Shown: positions 53,761 to 64,000 of the stretch, piece by piece
How positions within the stretch are numbered: the stretch's first letter is position 1
Layout: each line of letters opens with the position of its first letter
NCBI RefSeq assembly: GCF_918797505.1
Contig: NC_092793.1
Location: 85,820,411 to 85,884,410, forward strand
Direction: 5' to 3'
From: Bemisia tabaci
Taxonomy: Eukaryota > Arthropoda > Insecta > Hemiptera > Aleyrodidae
DNA: 64,000 nt
Notes under the pieces: generated by a model
What the model saw: the letters and a program-made list of their open reading frames with translations, nothing else
What the model was told of the DNA's origin: nothing
The model's database searches: none
Position numbers and translations under genes: made by a program

Positions 53761-56700
53761 AAAGACGTTTTATTTCTCATGGGTCTCACCTCAAGCCATT
53801 TCGAGTAGTAATCAGTTAGAATTAAGAAAGATTTTCCTGCAAACTCTGCTATATCAGATCCTACCTTGTGAAACGGCAAGTTAGGAATGGTATGAGAAAT
53901 CAAAGGCTCCTTTACATTTTTTGGTAGAAATTTACTACACGTGGGACACGCTTTTATATAATTTTCTATGTCTTTGATATAAGTAGGCCAGTAGACAATT
54001 AATTTAGCCTTTTCTATTGTTTTGCTGATCCCTAAATGCGAGTCTCCATGCAGTAATTTTAGGTAGTAAACTGTTTTTAATTCAGTTGGAATGATTAATC
54101 GGTTTTTAAAATATATAATATCGTTATTCATTGCAATTTCATGCCTGATCTTATAGAAAGGTTTAAGGGCCTCATCGTTACAACTGTTCCAGTCTTGTAA
54201 ATGCATTTCCTTCACACGTTCTAACATTGGGTCACTACATGTAGCTTTTTGCAGTTCTAGGAATTTTGGGGTTGATAATTCAAAGTTGGTCTCAATACAA
54301 TGAACCACCTCATTTAATGGGATAAAATCCTCTGGCTTACCATTTAAAAAGTTTCTTGAGAGCAGATCGGCTAGATACATATTTTTTCCTGGAATATATT
54401 TTACTTCTAGGTCATACGGTAGCAGTTTGAGTAGTAGTCTCTGTAGGCGATTTGACATAATTTGAGAAATATTTTTCTGAAAACTAGGCTCTAAGGGTTT
54501 ATGATCATTTTCAACATAAATTTTATAACCATATACAATGTTATGAAAACGTTTGGTTCCAAATACAATACTGAGAAGTTCTTTTTCGATCTGTGCGTAG
54601 CGACATTCCGCATCAGATAAGTTACGAGACGCAAAAGCTATAGGTCTTTTTTCTTGCAAGAGACAAGCTCCCAGACCAAATTGAGACGCGTCACATTGCA
54701 GAGTTATCTTTTTTGCTGGGTTAAAATTAGCTAGACTGCTTATTGCACAAACTGCCTCTTTTATTTTATTGAAGTTCTCAGTATGTATCTGTTGCCATGT
54801 GAACATTGAATTCTTTTTAAGCAGTCCTCGAAAAGGCTGAATCAGGTCCGCAAGATGAGGAATATATTCACGGACATAATTCACACTCCCCAAAAAACTT
54901 TGTAATTCCTTACGATTATTTGGATTTTTTAATTGTAAAATGGCCTCCAAGTATTCTGGATTTGGGCTAATTCCTTCCTGATTGAGAACGTGCCCCATGT
55001 AATTAATAGATGTCTTTTTAAATTGAAATTTAGATTTATTAAACTTAATATTCAGTTCCTCTGCTCTTCGCATTACCTCTGCAAAAGCTCTGTCATGCTC
55101 TTCTTCAGTTTCACCGCAAATTAGTATATCGTCAAAATAGATGATTACATTCGGAATATCACCGAAGTATTTGGTCAATACTTTTTGAAAAATTTCTGGG
55201 GCACAAATTATTCCAAACGGTAGTCTCAAAAATTTGAAACTTCCAAACGGTGTGTGAAACCCAACGTACTTTGTTGATTCTGGAGACAATTTACAATGCC
55301 AAAATCCATCCTTAATATCTAGAACAGTGAACAACTTTTTGTTTGTGAGTTTAAGTTTAATTTCTTCAAAGGATGGTATGAGAAAAAGTTCTCTTTTAAT
55401 ATGTTTATTCAATCGATTAGGATCTAAGCACACCCTGATGGATCCATCATCTTTTTCCACAACGACTAGGTTACTGAACCATATTACATTCTTGACATCA
55501 TTTGAGATTATGTTCAAAGATTGTAATGCATTTAATTTATCTCGCAGGGGAGTTCTAATTTTATGCGGCAATCTTCTCGGTGGATCATTTGATGGGATTG
55601 CATTAGGTGAAACAAATAAGTCAACTACGTCTGGAAATTCTCCAACGCCGGAAAACTGTTTGGGAAATTTTGCAAGAACTGCAGCTTCATCAGTGAAGGC
55701 AGACACATAATCTATTTGTTTTTTAAAAATTAGGCCAAGTTGTACTGATGTTTGTAGGCTTAACAGAGGGGTAGAGCCTGTTTTGGTTACAGTGAACTTA
55801 ATTGTATAAGGAACACTAGTATTGGGTAATTGACATTTTAAGGTTACGTTACCAAAAGTTTCGATAGGAGCTCCGCCATATCCCAGAACCCTTGTTGTAT
55901 TGGGAACTAAATCATCACTTAAAGTCTTAACTTTTTGATAAAGATGCCACGGTAAAATATTTATTTCGGCACCGGTGTCGATTTTGAAATCAATGAAAGA
56001 ATTATTAACCAGCAATTGTTGCATCCAGAACTCATTTGTCTCAGCGGAAGAAACTACATTTACATTTACATGATTTGATTGATTAGCATGATGCGTTTGA
56101 TAGCTTGCTTTTTGATTGCGACCCGCACTCGCTTCACTTTCAGAGCTTTTACCGCACTTGCTCAGATTATAATCAGTAATAGGGGGATTTGAAAAGGACT
56201 TTGGAAAATTATGTGGAATGCAACTAATTTCTGAGATATAAACATAATCTGAAGCTTCGACTTCATCAAGGTGCACTGAAGGTGCTGAATTTTCAGGACA
56301 AATCACTTCGTTAATACGGCACATTTTTTCAAAATGATTTCGACCCAAGCATTTTTTACACTGCTGCCGATAAGCAGGACACTGTCGCACAGGATGTTGT
56401 AGACCGCAGGAACGACAATCAATGATTCTTGACGGCTGCTGTTGATTGGGCGAGTTGTACCTGCTTTGATGGTTGTATCCTTGTCCGAAGTTGTTGTTTC
56501 GTCCTTGTCCAGAGTTGTTGTTTCGAGCTCGTCCAGCGAAGTTGTTGCCTTGATTTGAGGGGTTGCCTTGAAATCTTCCACTATTGACTAGATCAACACT
56601 TGATGCTTTGGGTTGATTGACTTCATTCGACCTTTTCTTTCCTGCTTCGACGGAGAGGCACAAGGAAACTACTTTCTCTAGCGGCAGTTCCTCGCCGAGG

Positions 56701-57179
56701 AGACGTTCTCTCAGTTGAACATTATGGATGCCTATGATGATTCGGTCTCTGATAAGTGAATCTCTCAGCTTTTCGAATCCACAATCTTCGGCTAATTTTC
56801 TAATTGCCATATAAAATTGATCGAATGATTCCCCTTCTTGTTGATCTCTCGTATTGAACAAGTATCTACAGTAAGCTATATCTCTCGTATTGAACAAGTA
56901 TCTACAGTAAGCTATGTTTAGTTTAGGCTTGGCAAATTCAGTTAGAACTTTTAGAAGACCATCTACTGTTTTCTTTTGAGCGTCAGTAATGATGAGGGTG
57001 TTAAGAATTTCTTCTGCGTCAGTGCCCAATATATTGAGAAAGATAGCGACTTGGACTTTCTCATCTTTCTTGTCTAATTCGTAGCCTATACTGTAATTGG
57101 ACCACTGTTTTTTGAAACGTTTCAGGTTTTCATGGACGTTTCCACTGAGAGAAAGGGGATCGGGAGTTCGCAATTCCAT
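53761..57179 (-). CDS. Gypsy gag-pol: gag, protease, RT, RNase H, integrase first half
   Basis: One open frame of about 1,140 codons. Gag opens MELRTPDPLSLSGNVHENLK. A Cys/His-rich segment (CRSCGLQHPVRQCPAYRQQC, then CKKCLGRNHFEKMC) lies near 255-285. The aspartic protease reads FKIDTGAEINILPW. RT shows VVEKDDGSIRVCLDPNRLNK, FTVLDIKDGFWHCKLS and the catalytic VIIYFDDILICG. RNase H shows TLQCDASQFGLGACLLQ and VENDHKPL. The integrase zinc finger HLGISKTIEKAKLIVYWPTY and CPTCSK is followed by the first core Asp (LTDYYSKWLEV). A 36-bp segment of gag is exactly duplicated in frame. The frame ends at the MITE boundary. Confidence 0.94.
56852..56923 (-). repeat. 36-bp in-frame tandem duplication in gag
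   Basis: tattgaacaagtatctacag with its flank occurs twice without a difference, giving two successive DIAYCRYLFNTR segments. Confidence 0.95.
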
Positions 57180-57538
57180 TGTTTTAATTGCGAGTATGAG
57201 AGATTCTTGAATGCAATAATTGCTTAGCCTATAATAATGATAGGTGCCTCATCTGGTACTGTTATCAGTCATAACCTTGAAGCGCATGGAGACTAAGACA
57301 TTATAAAAATTAAAAACAATTCGAACTAAATCGATAGGATAAAATTCACTGAAATCACTGTAGCTGTGGATTCTGCTTGAGCGTCGTGTCGGGGGATGAG
57401 TTAAAACAATCTATTTACCCATTTTCTTCTGATGATCTGCGGCAGTGAGCATGGTGGCCTAACAGGTGCATGGCCAGTCCCCAGTTCTTAGCTGATCAGG
57501 TGAATTCGCTGATTTCCGTCACGTTATCCTCGTCGCCA

Positions 57539-57737
57539 TGATGTGGGTCGGTAGCCGAAATAAATGAGACGCTGATGATCACTCAAAGATGTTTATTATA
57601 ACGATTATAACGAAATCACGACTTGTACAGAGAGGGGCTGGCTCTGGCTGGTGGCCAGTCTGTCTGTGGGTGCCCCGTTGCCAGGTCGGGCACACACCCT
57701 ATTGAGTAAGGCTATGATGCCACAAAGCCTTACTGCA
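57539..57737 (-). repeat. Gypsy 5' LTR
   Basis: 199 bp. Followed on the minus strand by tggcgacgaggataacg, the likely primer-binding site. Confidence 0.93.
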
Positions 57738-57742
57738 TTTAC

Positions 57743-59381
57743 CTTTTCTGAGTCTTCAGAGTTAATTTCATTTTTATCAAGTTTGGAGATTCCTGATTTT
57801 GACACCAATTTAGTCGTATCAGTTCCCACTTGATACCTTATTATCAAGTTTGGAGATTCCTGATTTTGACACAAATTCAGTCGTATCAGTTTCCACTTGA
57901 TTTTATCGGTCACTCGAAACGCACCACGCATCTCGATCAAATTTTCATTTTCCACTTCCCACGCTTTATGCCTGCTCAAAATCAAACAGACCAGAATGGC
58001 TTTCCAGGATTTCCATCCCCTGGTTTCATCTCAGATTCTTACAGAAGAGCTAAAAACGCATAGGAAATCCATCCTTGGTTTATTTAAAGTGCCATTGCTC
58101 ATTTGAAGCTTTAATTTATTCTAAGGCTTTTGTTAGGATACTTATGATTTGGTGCGTTTCCGTTGAAACAGCTTTACCCCTAAAATGCCTCGTATAATTC
58201 TCCTTCAATGAACATTGCACAAGCTCTTTCACTATTCGTTAGGTGATGCCATTTTTCTGCGGGGCTCGTGAAATTTCGGTGACTTATGACGTGATACCTT
58301 GCTCGACACAAAACTGTTTAAATTGTTCGAAATTTTTATTTCTATCATTGTCACAGTAGGTATAAATGAAAAAATCTCTAAATCAAAAAGTGCTGAGATT
58401 CTCGCAGTATAATTTTCGAACATAAGACAAATACCTACTTCTCATTTATGTTCAATCTTTAAAAGTCACACCATTGTGTGCATACTAATCATGTATGAAA
58501 AGAACGAAATCGTTTTGATTTCTTACGTGGATCAGCAATATTAGAGTGCATTCGAGGTTTATACTGGCGTAACTTTCATCTTTACATTTTCTAGAAATGG
58601 CAATTTTTACTATTGATACTACTCGCATAAATTATCGTTTGATACAACTCCTTAAGACCAATATACTTACATATTCCATGAACTTTCAACTCAGTAAACT
58701 TTGTTCACTCATTTCTTTGTATGACTCTAACTTTCAAACCATATTTCATATTCATCTTATCAATTTTAACTGTCAACTCCAGTTAGGAATATTTACGAAT
58801 CATTTCTTATCGATCAGTAGCGTGGCGTACTTTGCGATGTATCGACTGATCTGCCATTTAAAGGTACTGAAAAAGATCGACAGATGGGGTGTTCGCAACG
58901 AACAATTTAATAATCGATTCTTTACCATAGTCTCAAATGAGGGAACTTCGACAATCGATCATTCACGCCTCGCCACTGTTATCGATACTCAAGTTCTGAA
59001 AAAGCTTACCACAAAAGGTAACGGTACTTCCCTTTTAACGTTGACTCCTGATGAGTGGGTTCTGCATGACCAGCTTTCCAAATTTCGGCATTGATAACAG
59101 GTCATAAGGGTACATCATAGCAGAACCAAACCTCTTCCACAATTCCATTGAAACCAGACTCCATGAAACATGTTCATCCAGTACTTTGTGTCTTCTCAAT
59201 TTTTTTGGCCATTGCGATAGGAATGCGTGTTATCCTTCACCAAGTATACCTATTTGTGTCCGCTCACTGTGATCAGCACACTCAAAGAAAGTTTTGCACA
59301 ACTAATTTTCTGGTGCTGTTTTATCTGGACGCTCCTCAATCCGAGCAGAAGTTGAGCTTTTTCACTATCTTCTAATCAGAG
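57743..59381. other. Copia internal region, unassigned, with a 67-bp duplication
   Basis: atcaagtttggagattcctg starts at 57777 and again at 57843 (67-bp direct duplication). A plus-strand frame of 165 codons (58597-59094) runs opposite to the copia direction and has no recognised domain. Confidence 0.4.
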
Positions 59382-60855
59382 ATAGGTGGGTGAGTTCAAA
59401 TAAGCGTCTAATTTGGTGTCCCGGGCTGTTTAAATCGTCATAATCTGAGAAACATGGGCAGATCAAATTTTTTTCTCATTTTCCACACTATTGTTGACTA
59501 TTACATGCTATTTCCCACTTTATTTGGACTGAAATAAAAATTTAGGAGAACTTTGAATGTGCAAATTGCCTACATTTGTCCCAAATTTGCGTGTCCCCCG
59601 TGCCTGGTTCTTGACTTTAAATCGATGTTGCAGCATAACTAGAGTGATTATTCAAGAAAACTTTATCGGAGATGATAGGTGATGCTTTTGAATTTGAGAA
59701 AAAAAATACGTCAATTTATTTTATGCTCCATCAATAACTTTTTCACGCGCTAGAATCATTGTCCCGAGCAACAGTCAGCAACAGTCAGGAGAGACATGGC
59801 AACGATGTAATGAGCTCTAAATGATTGCCGTAACGTTGAGGTTTTTCCAAAAACGACTTTTTTTGTTTTGATTGAATAGTTCACACATCGTAGATGGCAA
59901 AAATTCTGAAATTCGCAAATTTTTGTGCAAGATTAACGCCATTAATGATGCCAAACAGAATGTTATACATGATAACTAACAAGGCGTCAAGCATACACAC
60001 ACACACACTAATATCAGCTCGTAAAATACTTTCGAAGTGTGCGTTAGGGAAAATTTTCTCTTATTCCGATCCTCTAGGACGTGTTACTAAATATTCCGTG
60101 AAAAAAACACCAAAATTGTCTTTACTGTTAGAGGTAAGCTTAAAAAACAGCTTATTCCATCCTGTCCCGTTCCATCTTGTCCCATTCCATCCTGTCCCAT
60201 ATGTTTCCATCCTGTCCCATGTCCCAGTTTAGTGGGACAGAGTGGAAAACTGTTACAACTGAGACTTGCATGTTTAAGCCCTGTAGGCGCTCTTTTCTAC
60301 CGATTTAAGTGAAAATTGGTACTCGGGGGTATTTTTTAATGGGGAACTCGAATTTTTAGTCGAATTTTGAAAATTCGAAAATCCAAGATGGCGGACATGA
60401 CCTAAAATGCTATCACAGCGCCTAATCAACTGGGATTTGTTTGTTTAAGCGCTGTACGCGCTCTTTTCGACCGATTTATGTGAAACTTGGTACACGGAGG
60501 TATTTTTCAATGGGGAACTTGCATTTTTAGTCGAATTTTCAAAATTCGAAAATCCAAGATGGCGGACATGGCCTAAAATGCTATCTCAGCGCCTAATCAA
60601 TCGATTCACGCAAAACTTGGTACTTAGGGGTATTCTTGAATGGGAAACTCGAATTTTTAGTCGAATTTTCAAAATTCGAAAATCCAAGATGGCGGACATG
60701 GCCTAAAATGCTATCTCAGAGCCTAATCAATCGATTTACGCGAAACTTGGTACCCGCGGGTATTTTTGAATGGGGAACTCGAATTTTAGTCAAATTTCCG
60801 AGATTCGAAAATCTAAGATGGTGGCCGTGGCTTAAAACACTATCTCGGTGACTAA
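59382..60855 (+). repeat. Dispersed repeat, copy 2
   Basis: Second, longer copy of the repeat at 2484-3594. It adds tandem ~120-bp units between ~60300 and 60850. Each has a gcctaatcaatcgattta segment, an aacttggtac segment and atccaagatggcgg. Confidence 0.85.
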
Positions 60856-62222
60856 TTAATTGATTTTAATGAAACTGGACCGGAAAACATTGGTATAAGG
60901 AAAAGAAAGGAAATTTTAATAGGGGTGCAATAGGGTTTTTGATGTATTTTAGGCTACGGAATCGAAAAATTCCTGTGTTTTTTCCATCGTGCACAGATTC
61001 TCCCGGAAAATTGACTCTTCTGGAAAAGCTAGATTTTTAAGGAAAATTCCGATTTCTCCGGAAAAATTCCGAACTTTCCCAGGATAAATCGCATTGATAC
61101 AGGTAAATGGAGGTGTTCTTCAGAATCAGCGCCAAAAATCTACTCCGAAACCATTGGCAAATCTTCGGAAAATCAAAAATCAAAAAAAAAAAAGTTGACC
61201 GGTAATTGTTATGTTAATGTAAGTCCTCAAACTTTTCCCGGCTTTATCACCACTTCAGCGGGTACACGCCCACTCGAAGTTTTAAAATTCGGTGTTTTTG
61301 ATCCATTTTGTATTGCAATATTCCAAGAAATAAAAGCTTCTTCTCGTGTGAAACGAAAACAGTGCGCATTTTGATAAACAGACGGAACTGTCTAAAAGAC
61401 AAGCAGAATAAGCTCCAGATATCTTTCATGACGGATGAATTTTTTCTTAATTTTTTTGGTTCTGCAAGATATGAAAGGGTTACATGTTTTCAATTATGCT
61501 TTAATTTAGTGCTCGACGATGCTTTTATGACAATTGTGTTCAATTTTTAATTAAAAGTATTATATGTCACCTCTGAGATGAAAATTTAGGAAATCAGGCA
61601 AAATTACGGCACATTTTGGGAAGTGATACACTTGACGGTGGAAATTCGGGTTTAAGCTCAACTATTAAGCTCGACGAGCTATATTTCCTAAGTCTACACC
61701 TAATGATAGTCAAAATAAAGTTTGGTTTGCCCAAAAATTCAGAAAAAATTTTTGGGAGGAAATAGAACCTGAAATTTGACCCTTATTTGAATTCACCCAG
61801 GTATCATTCAAACTATGAACCATGAATGCGGTTTAAGTAGCTCTTGACGCAAATAAGCATGATTCAGAGCAAAAAATCATAACTGTTTTTTTCAATGTTC
61901 AACTTTATTGCAATATTAAATTTTCTATTACCTACACGAACAAAATATCAAGTTCGAATGTCACAGCGTGTAATAGAATTTTCACACACCGTCGACTGAA
62001 AATCGGGAGTCTTCTCGCGTATTCTGTGCAGAATCCATTTTCGTTCACTCACGCGTTTTCATCACACGTTTGTATCCATTTTCGTACACTTACGCGTTTT
62101 CATTACACACGTATAATTTTCACAAGTTTGCACAAGTTTCAATGAACACTTTGCTTGTTTTCCGTATCCGCGGTCACGATCGCGGATATTTGCGCAAATC
62201 ACGTAAGCTGCGGCCCATAACC
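60856..62222. other. Copia leader side, no readable gag
   Basis: Follows the primer-binding site on the minus strand. No gag frame is visible, so the 5' internal part of the copia element is deleted or replaced. Confidence 0.4.
62212..62222 (-). other. Copia primer-binding site
   Basis: On the minus strand ggttatgggcc directly follows the 5' LTR end. This is the half-initiator-tRNA-Met complement used by copia elements. Confidence 0.8.
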
Positions 62223-62492
62223 TGAAGAAATTAAGGTTATGATATTAATAAGATATGATTTAATTCCGAAATAGAATTTATTCAGTTTTACAGCACTGAG
62301 ACAAACACGGCGTTAAGCTATAGAGAAGGATCTGGACTGACTGAAGTCAAAGACAAAGGGATGCACCACGCAAGCGTAGGCGTGAGAACGGGGGACGAGA
62401 ACCCTCGTAAAGTCTTGAAGGGTGCGACTGTGTTTTATAGTTTTTCGGGGAAGATGCTACGCTGTCAGATTAATTATTGCATTTCTCCAACA
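62223..62492 (-). repeat. Copia 5' LTR
   Basis: 270 bp, TG...CA on the minus strand; followed by the target duplication atttg. Confidence 0.9.
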
Positions 62493-62655
62493 ATTTGATC
62501 GCGATTTTATCGAACCCAAAATTGCGATTAAGTAGTAGCGATTTAATCGCCATCCATCGCGATTTTTAATGTGATAACATCTCGATATATTGCCACCGAT
62601 ATATTCGCGATAACCAACCGATAAAATCGCTATTTATCGCAATCATCACTGCTAC

Positions 62656-64000
62656 TGTAGTATGTCCCCTTTAAATTTTAAAAAATTTATCAATTCGGCG
62701 CCCTCCAGGCCGGCAGCCAATCCCATGGGAGCACTCTCGAACCCAGAAAGTGACGCCATAGGTGCTGCTTTCTGGTTGGTCGAGAGTGCTCTCAGTTCGT
62801 CTCGACCTCGCTGTTACCTGGATGTGCTTGTAAGTTTTGCTCTCGATTTTTCCCTTTTTGGGGGTAATCCTTGCGGATTACCCCCCATCCTTCATCGGTT
62901 CGGGTCGGTAATGTCTTCTTTTAGTTAATTTTGGTCACGCCAAACGAAAGTTCTGTGTCCTTGTTCATTTTTCATCTTTTTTCCTTTTATTTGTGGCATG
63001 TGGCCTAAGTCTCGAGCCCGGCGCTCAGATCTATTTTGTTCTGTTACCCCACATCGCTCCAGATTGGCGCCCCACGTTGGGCCCTCAATTATACAAAATG
63101 AAGTTGAGCGTCAGATCAGTGAAAATTCGAGTAGAAATAGTGTACCTATTCCACAGAATGTCACTTCACCTGCCCAGTCTTTACGACGTACATCGATTGC
63201 TAGTGTAAATTCTCAAGAACCTGCTAGCCGATCAGTTGGGAGTAAGGTTTATCGAAGTTCTCTTAAGTTGAAAGATTTACCATCATACAACGGCACCTTG
63301 TACCCTGTACACCCTGTTGAGTTTTTAAAATCTGTAACTACCTTCTATGAGTCATCGAATGCCCCTGACCACGTGATCTTAAATGAGATAGTGCAGATTC
63401 TGAAAGAAAAGGCCCTAACCTGGTACAATGTTTACAGAAGCAAAGCTTCCACTTTTTCTGAGTTCAGCTCTGATTTCTTGGAATTCTTTTGGGGACCTAA
63501 AGTTCAAGATAATGTTCGTGCTAACTTGTTTACCCCAAATCAGTATCGTAAAGGTTCTTTAGACATGTGCTCGTATTTCCTAAAATATATTCATAAGGCT
63601 CAGTACCTTGATTATGCCATTCCTGAACCTGTCTTGGTTTCAACAATTTTAAGACATTTTCCTCCTGGGATTCGTCGGAATTTACATTTGTCCAATTGCG
63701 ATACCATCAGTGTTGCATTGGAACAGCTCAGGATTTTAGAGGCTGATCCCGATTTGTCATCTGAAATACCTCTTTTCAATTCTTCTCAGAATAAACCCAC
63801 CCAACCAACTAATCTGGCTTCGTCAAAAAAGCCTTACGGGGTGCATCAGGTAGATTTTGATTTTTCGGTGCCCCCACCCACAAACAATGCTGTAGACGAT
63901 GCAACCTCTTTAAACTAAATGAGTGCTGGGGAGAAACACCTCGCCCAGCACTGAACCTGAACGATCTGAATTCACCCTTAACCCACCCTCTGTTTTCTCT
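62656..64000 (+). mobile_element. Left end of a third LTR retrotransposon
   Basis: Begins tgtagtatgtcccc exactly where the MITE end tgctact is cut. The probable LTR runs to about 63061 (...gctcca). It is followed after three bases by tggcgccccacgttgggc, a primer-binding-site-like sequence, and then gag. The other LTR and target duplication lie beyond the window. Confidence 0.7.
62998..63918 (+). CDS. LTR retrotransposon gag protein
   Basis: 306 codons. The central region has the retrotransposon gag fold pattern: LPSYNGTLYPVHPVEFLKSV, ILKEKALTWYNVYRSKASTF, SEFSSDFLEFFWGPKVQDNV, a YRKGSLDMCSYFLKYIHKAQ helix and a HFPPGIRRNLHLSN segment. No zinc knuckle is present before the stop at 63918, so the protease and pol would follow downstream in another frame. 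The only Met near the start lies upstream of the primer-binding site; the frame stays open across it, so the true start is uncertain. Confidence 0.75.
   Translation: MWPKSRARRSDLFCSVTPHRSRLAPHVGPSIIQNEVERQISENSSRNSVPIPQNVTSPAQSLRRTSIASVNSQEPASRSVGSKVYRSSLKLKDLPSYNGTLYPVHPVEFLKSVTTFYESSNAPDHVILNEIVQILKEKALTWYNVYRSKASTFSEFSSDFLEFFWGPKVQDNVRANLFTPNQYRKGSLDMCSYFLKYIHKAQYLDYAIPEPVLVSTILRHFPPGIRRNLHLSNCDTISVALEQLRILEADPDLSSEIPLFNSSQNKPTQPTNLASSKKPYGVHQVDFDFSVPPPTNNAVDDATSLN

Larger units (their letters stand above)
50786..57737 (-). mobile_element. Ty3/gypsy LTR retrotransposon inserted in copia
   Basis: LTRs of 199 bp (3' at 50786-50984, 5' at 57539-57737 on the minus strand) start TGCAGTAAGG and end CCCACATCA, differing at about three positions. 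5-bp duplication tttac (50781-50785, 57738-57742). A polypurine tract (aaaaatcgggagg) precedes the 3' LTR. The sequence after the 5' LTR is tggcgacgaggataacg. Gag-pol is one long frame, broken only by a MITE. Confidence 0.95.
46873..62492 (-). mobile_element. Copia-like LTR retrotransposon split by nested insertions
   Basis: On the minus strand: 5' LTR 62492-62223 (TGTTGGAG...TTTCTTCA), primer-binding site ggttatgggcc at 62222, internal region, polypurine tract cttgagggggcg, 3' LTR 47128-46873. The 5-bp duplication atttg flanks both ends (46868-46872, 62493-62497). Only a damaged RNase H end of pol remains. A gypsy element, a TA-flanked MITE and a dispersed repeat lie inside. Confidence 0.9.
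46524..62655. mobile_element. MITE with cccaagtagcat end, split by copia
   Basis: The left end cccaagtagcatttttcgac is the same terminus as the MITE in the gypsy integrase (52649). Its body, rich in atcgcgattt words, stops at 46867/46872 and resumes at 62493-62650 after the copia element. The right tip is cut at tgctac by the LTR element that starts at 62656. Without insertions it would be ~0.5 kb. Confidence 0.75.

Noticed and set aside
58597..59094. 165-codon plus-strand frame in the copia interior
   Set aside because: It is opposite to the element's direction, AT-rich and without recognisable motifs; listed only as unassigned sequence.

Overview
This window is nuclear DNA of an animal, most likely an insect. 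The evidence is a protein-coding gene with spliced exons and GT-AG introns, surrounded by BEL/Pao, Ty1/copia, Ty3/gypsy, LINE, Helitron, mariner, hAT-like and Ginger-like repeats. The base composition is AT-rich. I cannot assign a species. There is no bacterial or viral gene organisation and no CRISPR array.

The only host gene I can assemble is FAN1 (Fanconi-associated nuclease 1), on the minus strand. Five coding exons can be joined in frame: 39265-36758, 35939-35802, 15311-15189, 12246-12135 and 8548-8490. They give about 979 codons plus a stop. The gene covers about 31 kb because its introns, above all the 20.5 kb intron 2, are packed with repeats. The catalytic triad of the VRR-NUC fold is present and spread over exons 1, 3 and 4.

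Layout. 1-8.2 kb: unassigned sequence, a dispersed repeat, a Ginger-like element, a MITE and the first long palindrome. 8.5-39.3 kb: FAN1. Intron 4 holds a LINE tail and a Helitron with a helicase remnant. Intron 3 holds a palindrome of ~175 bp units with a second Helitron inside. Intron 2 holds a mariner, a complete but defective BEL element and several nested palindromes. 39.3-46.5 kb: a cluster of nested hAT-like MITEs in which almost every insertion can be ordered by its 8-bp target duplication. 46.5-62.66 kb: one MITE whose body was split by a copia element (46873-62492, TSD atttg). The copia element was in turn invaded by a gypsy element (50786-57737, TSD tttac), a TA-flanked MITE and a dispersed repeat. 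The gypsy integrase is itself split by another MITE. 62.66-64 kb: the left end of another LTR retrotransposon with its gag gene, cut by the window edge.

The main theme is nesting. Long inverted repeats preserve the pre-insertion sequence in their opposite arm, so target sites can be read directly. The palindromes in FAN1 intron 2 would put kilobases of hairpin-forming RNA into one pre-mRNA. Several unrelated repeats also carry many copies of an AAnATGGCGGC motif that matches the YY1/Pho binding core.
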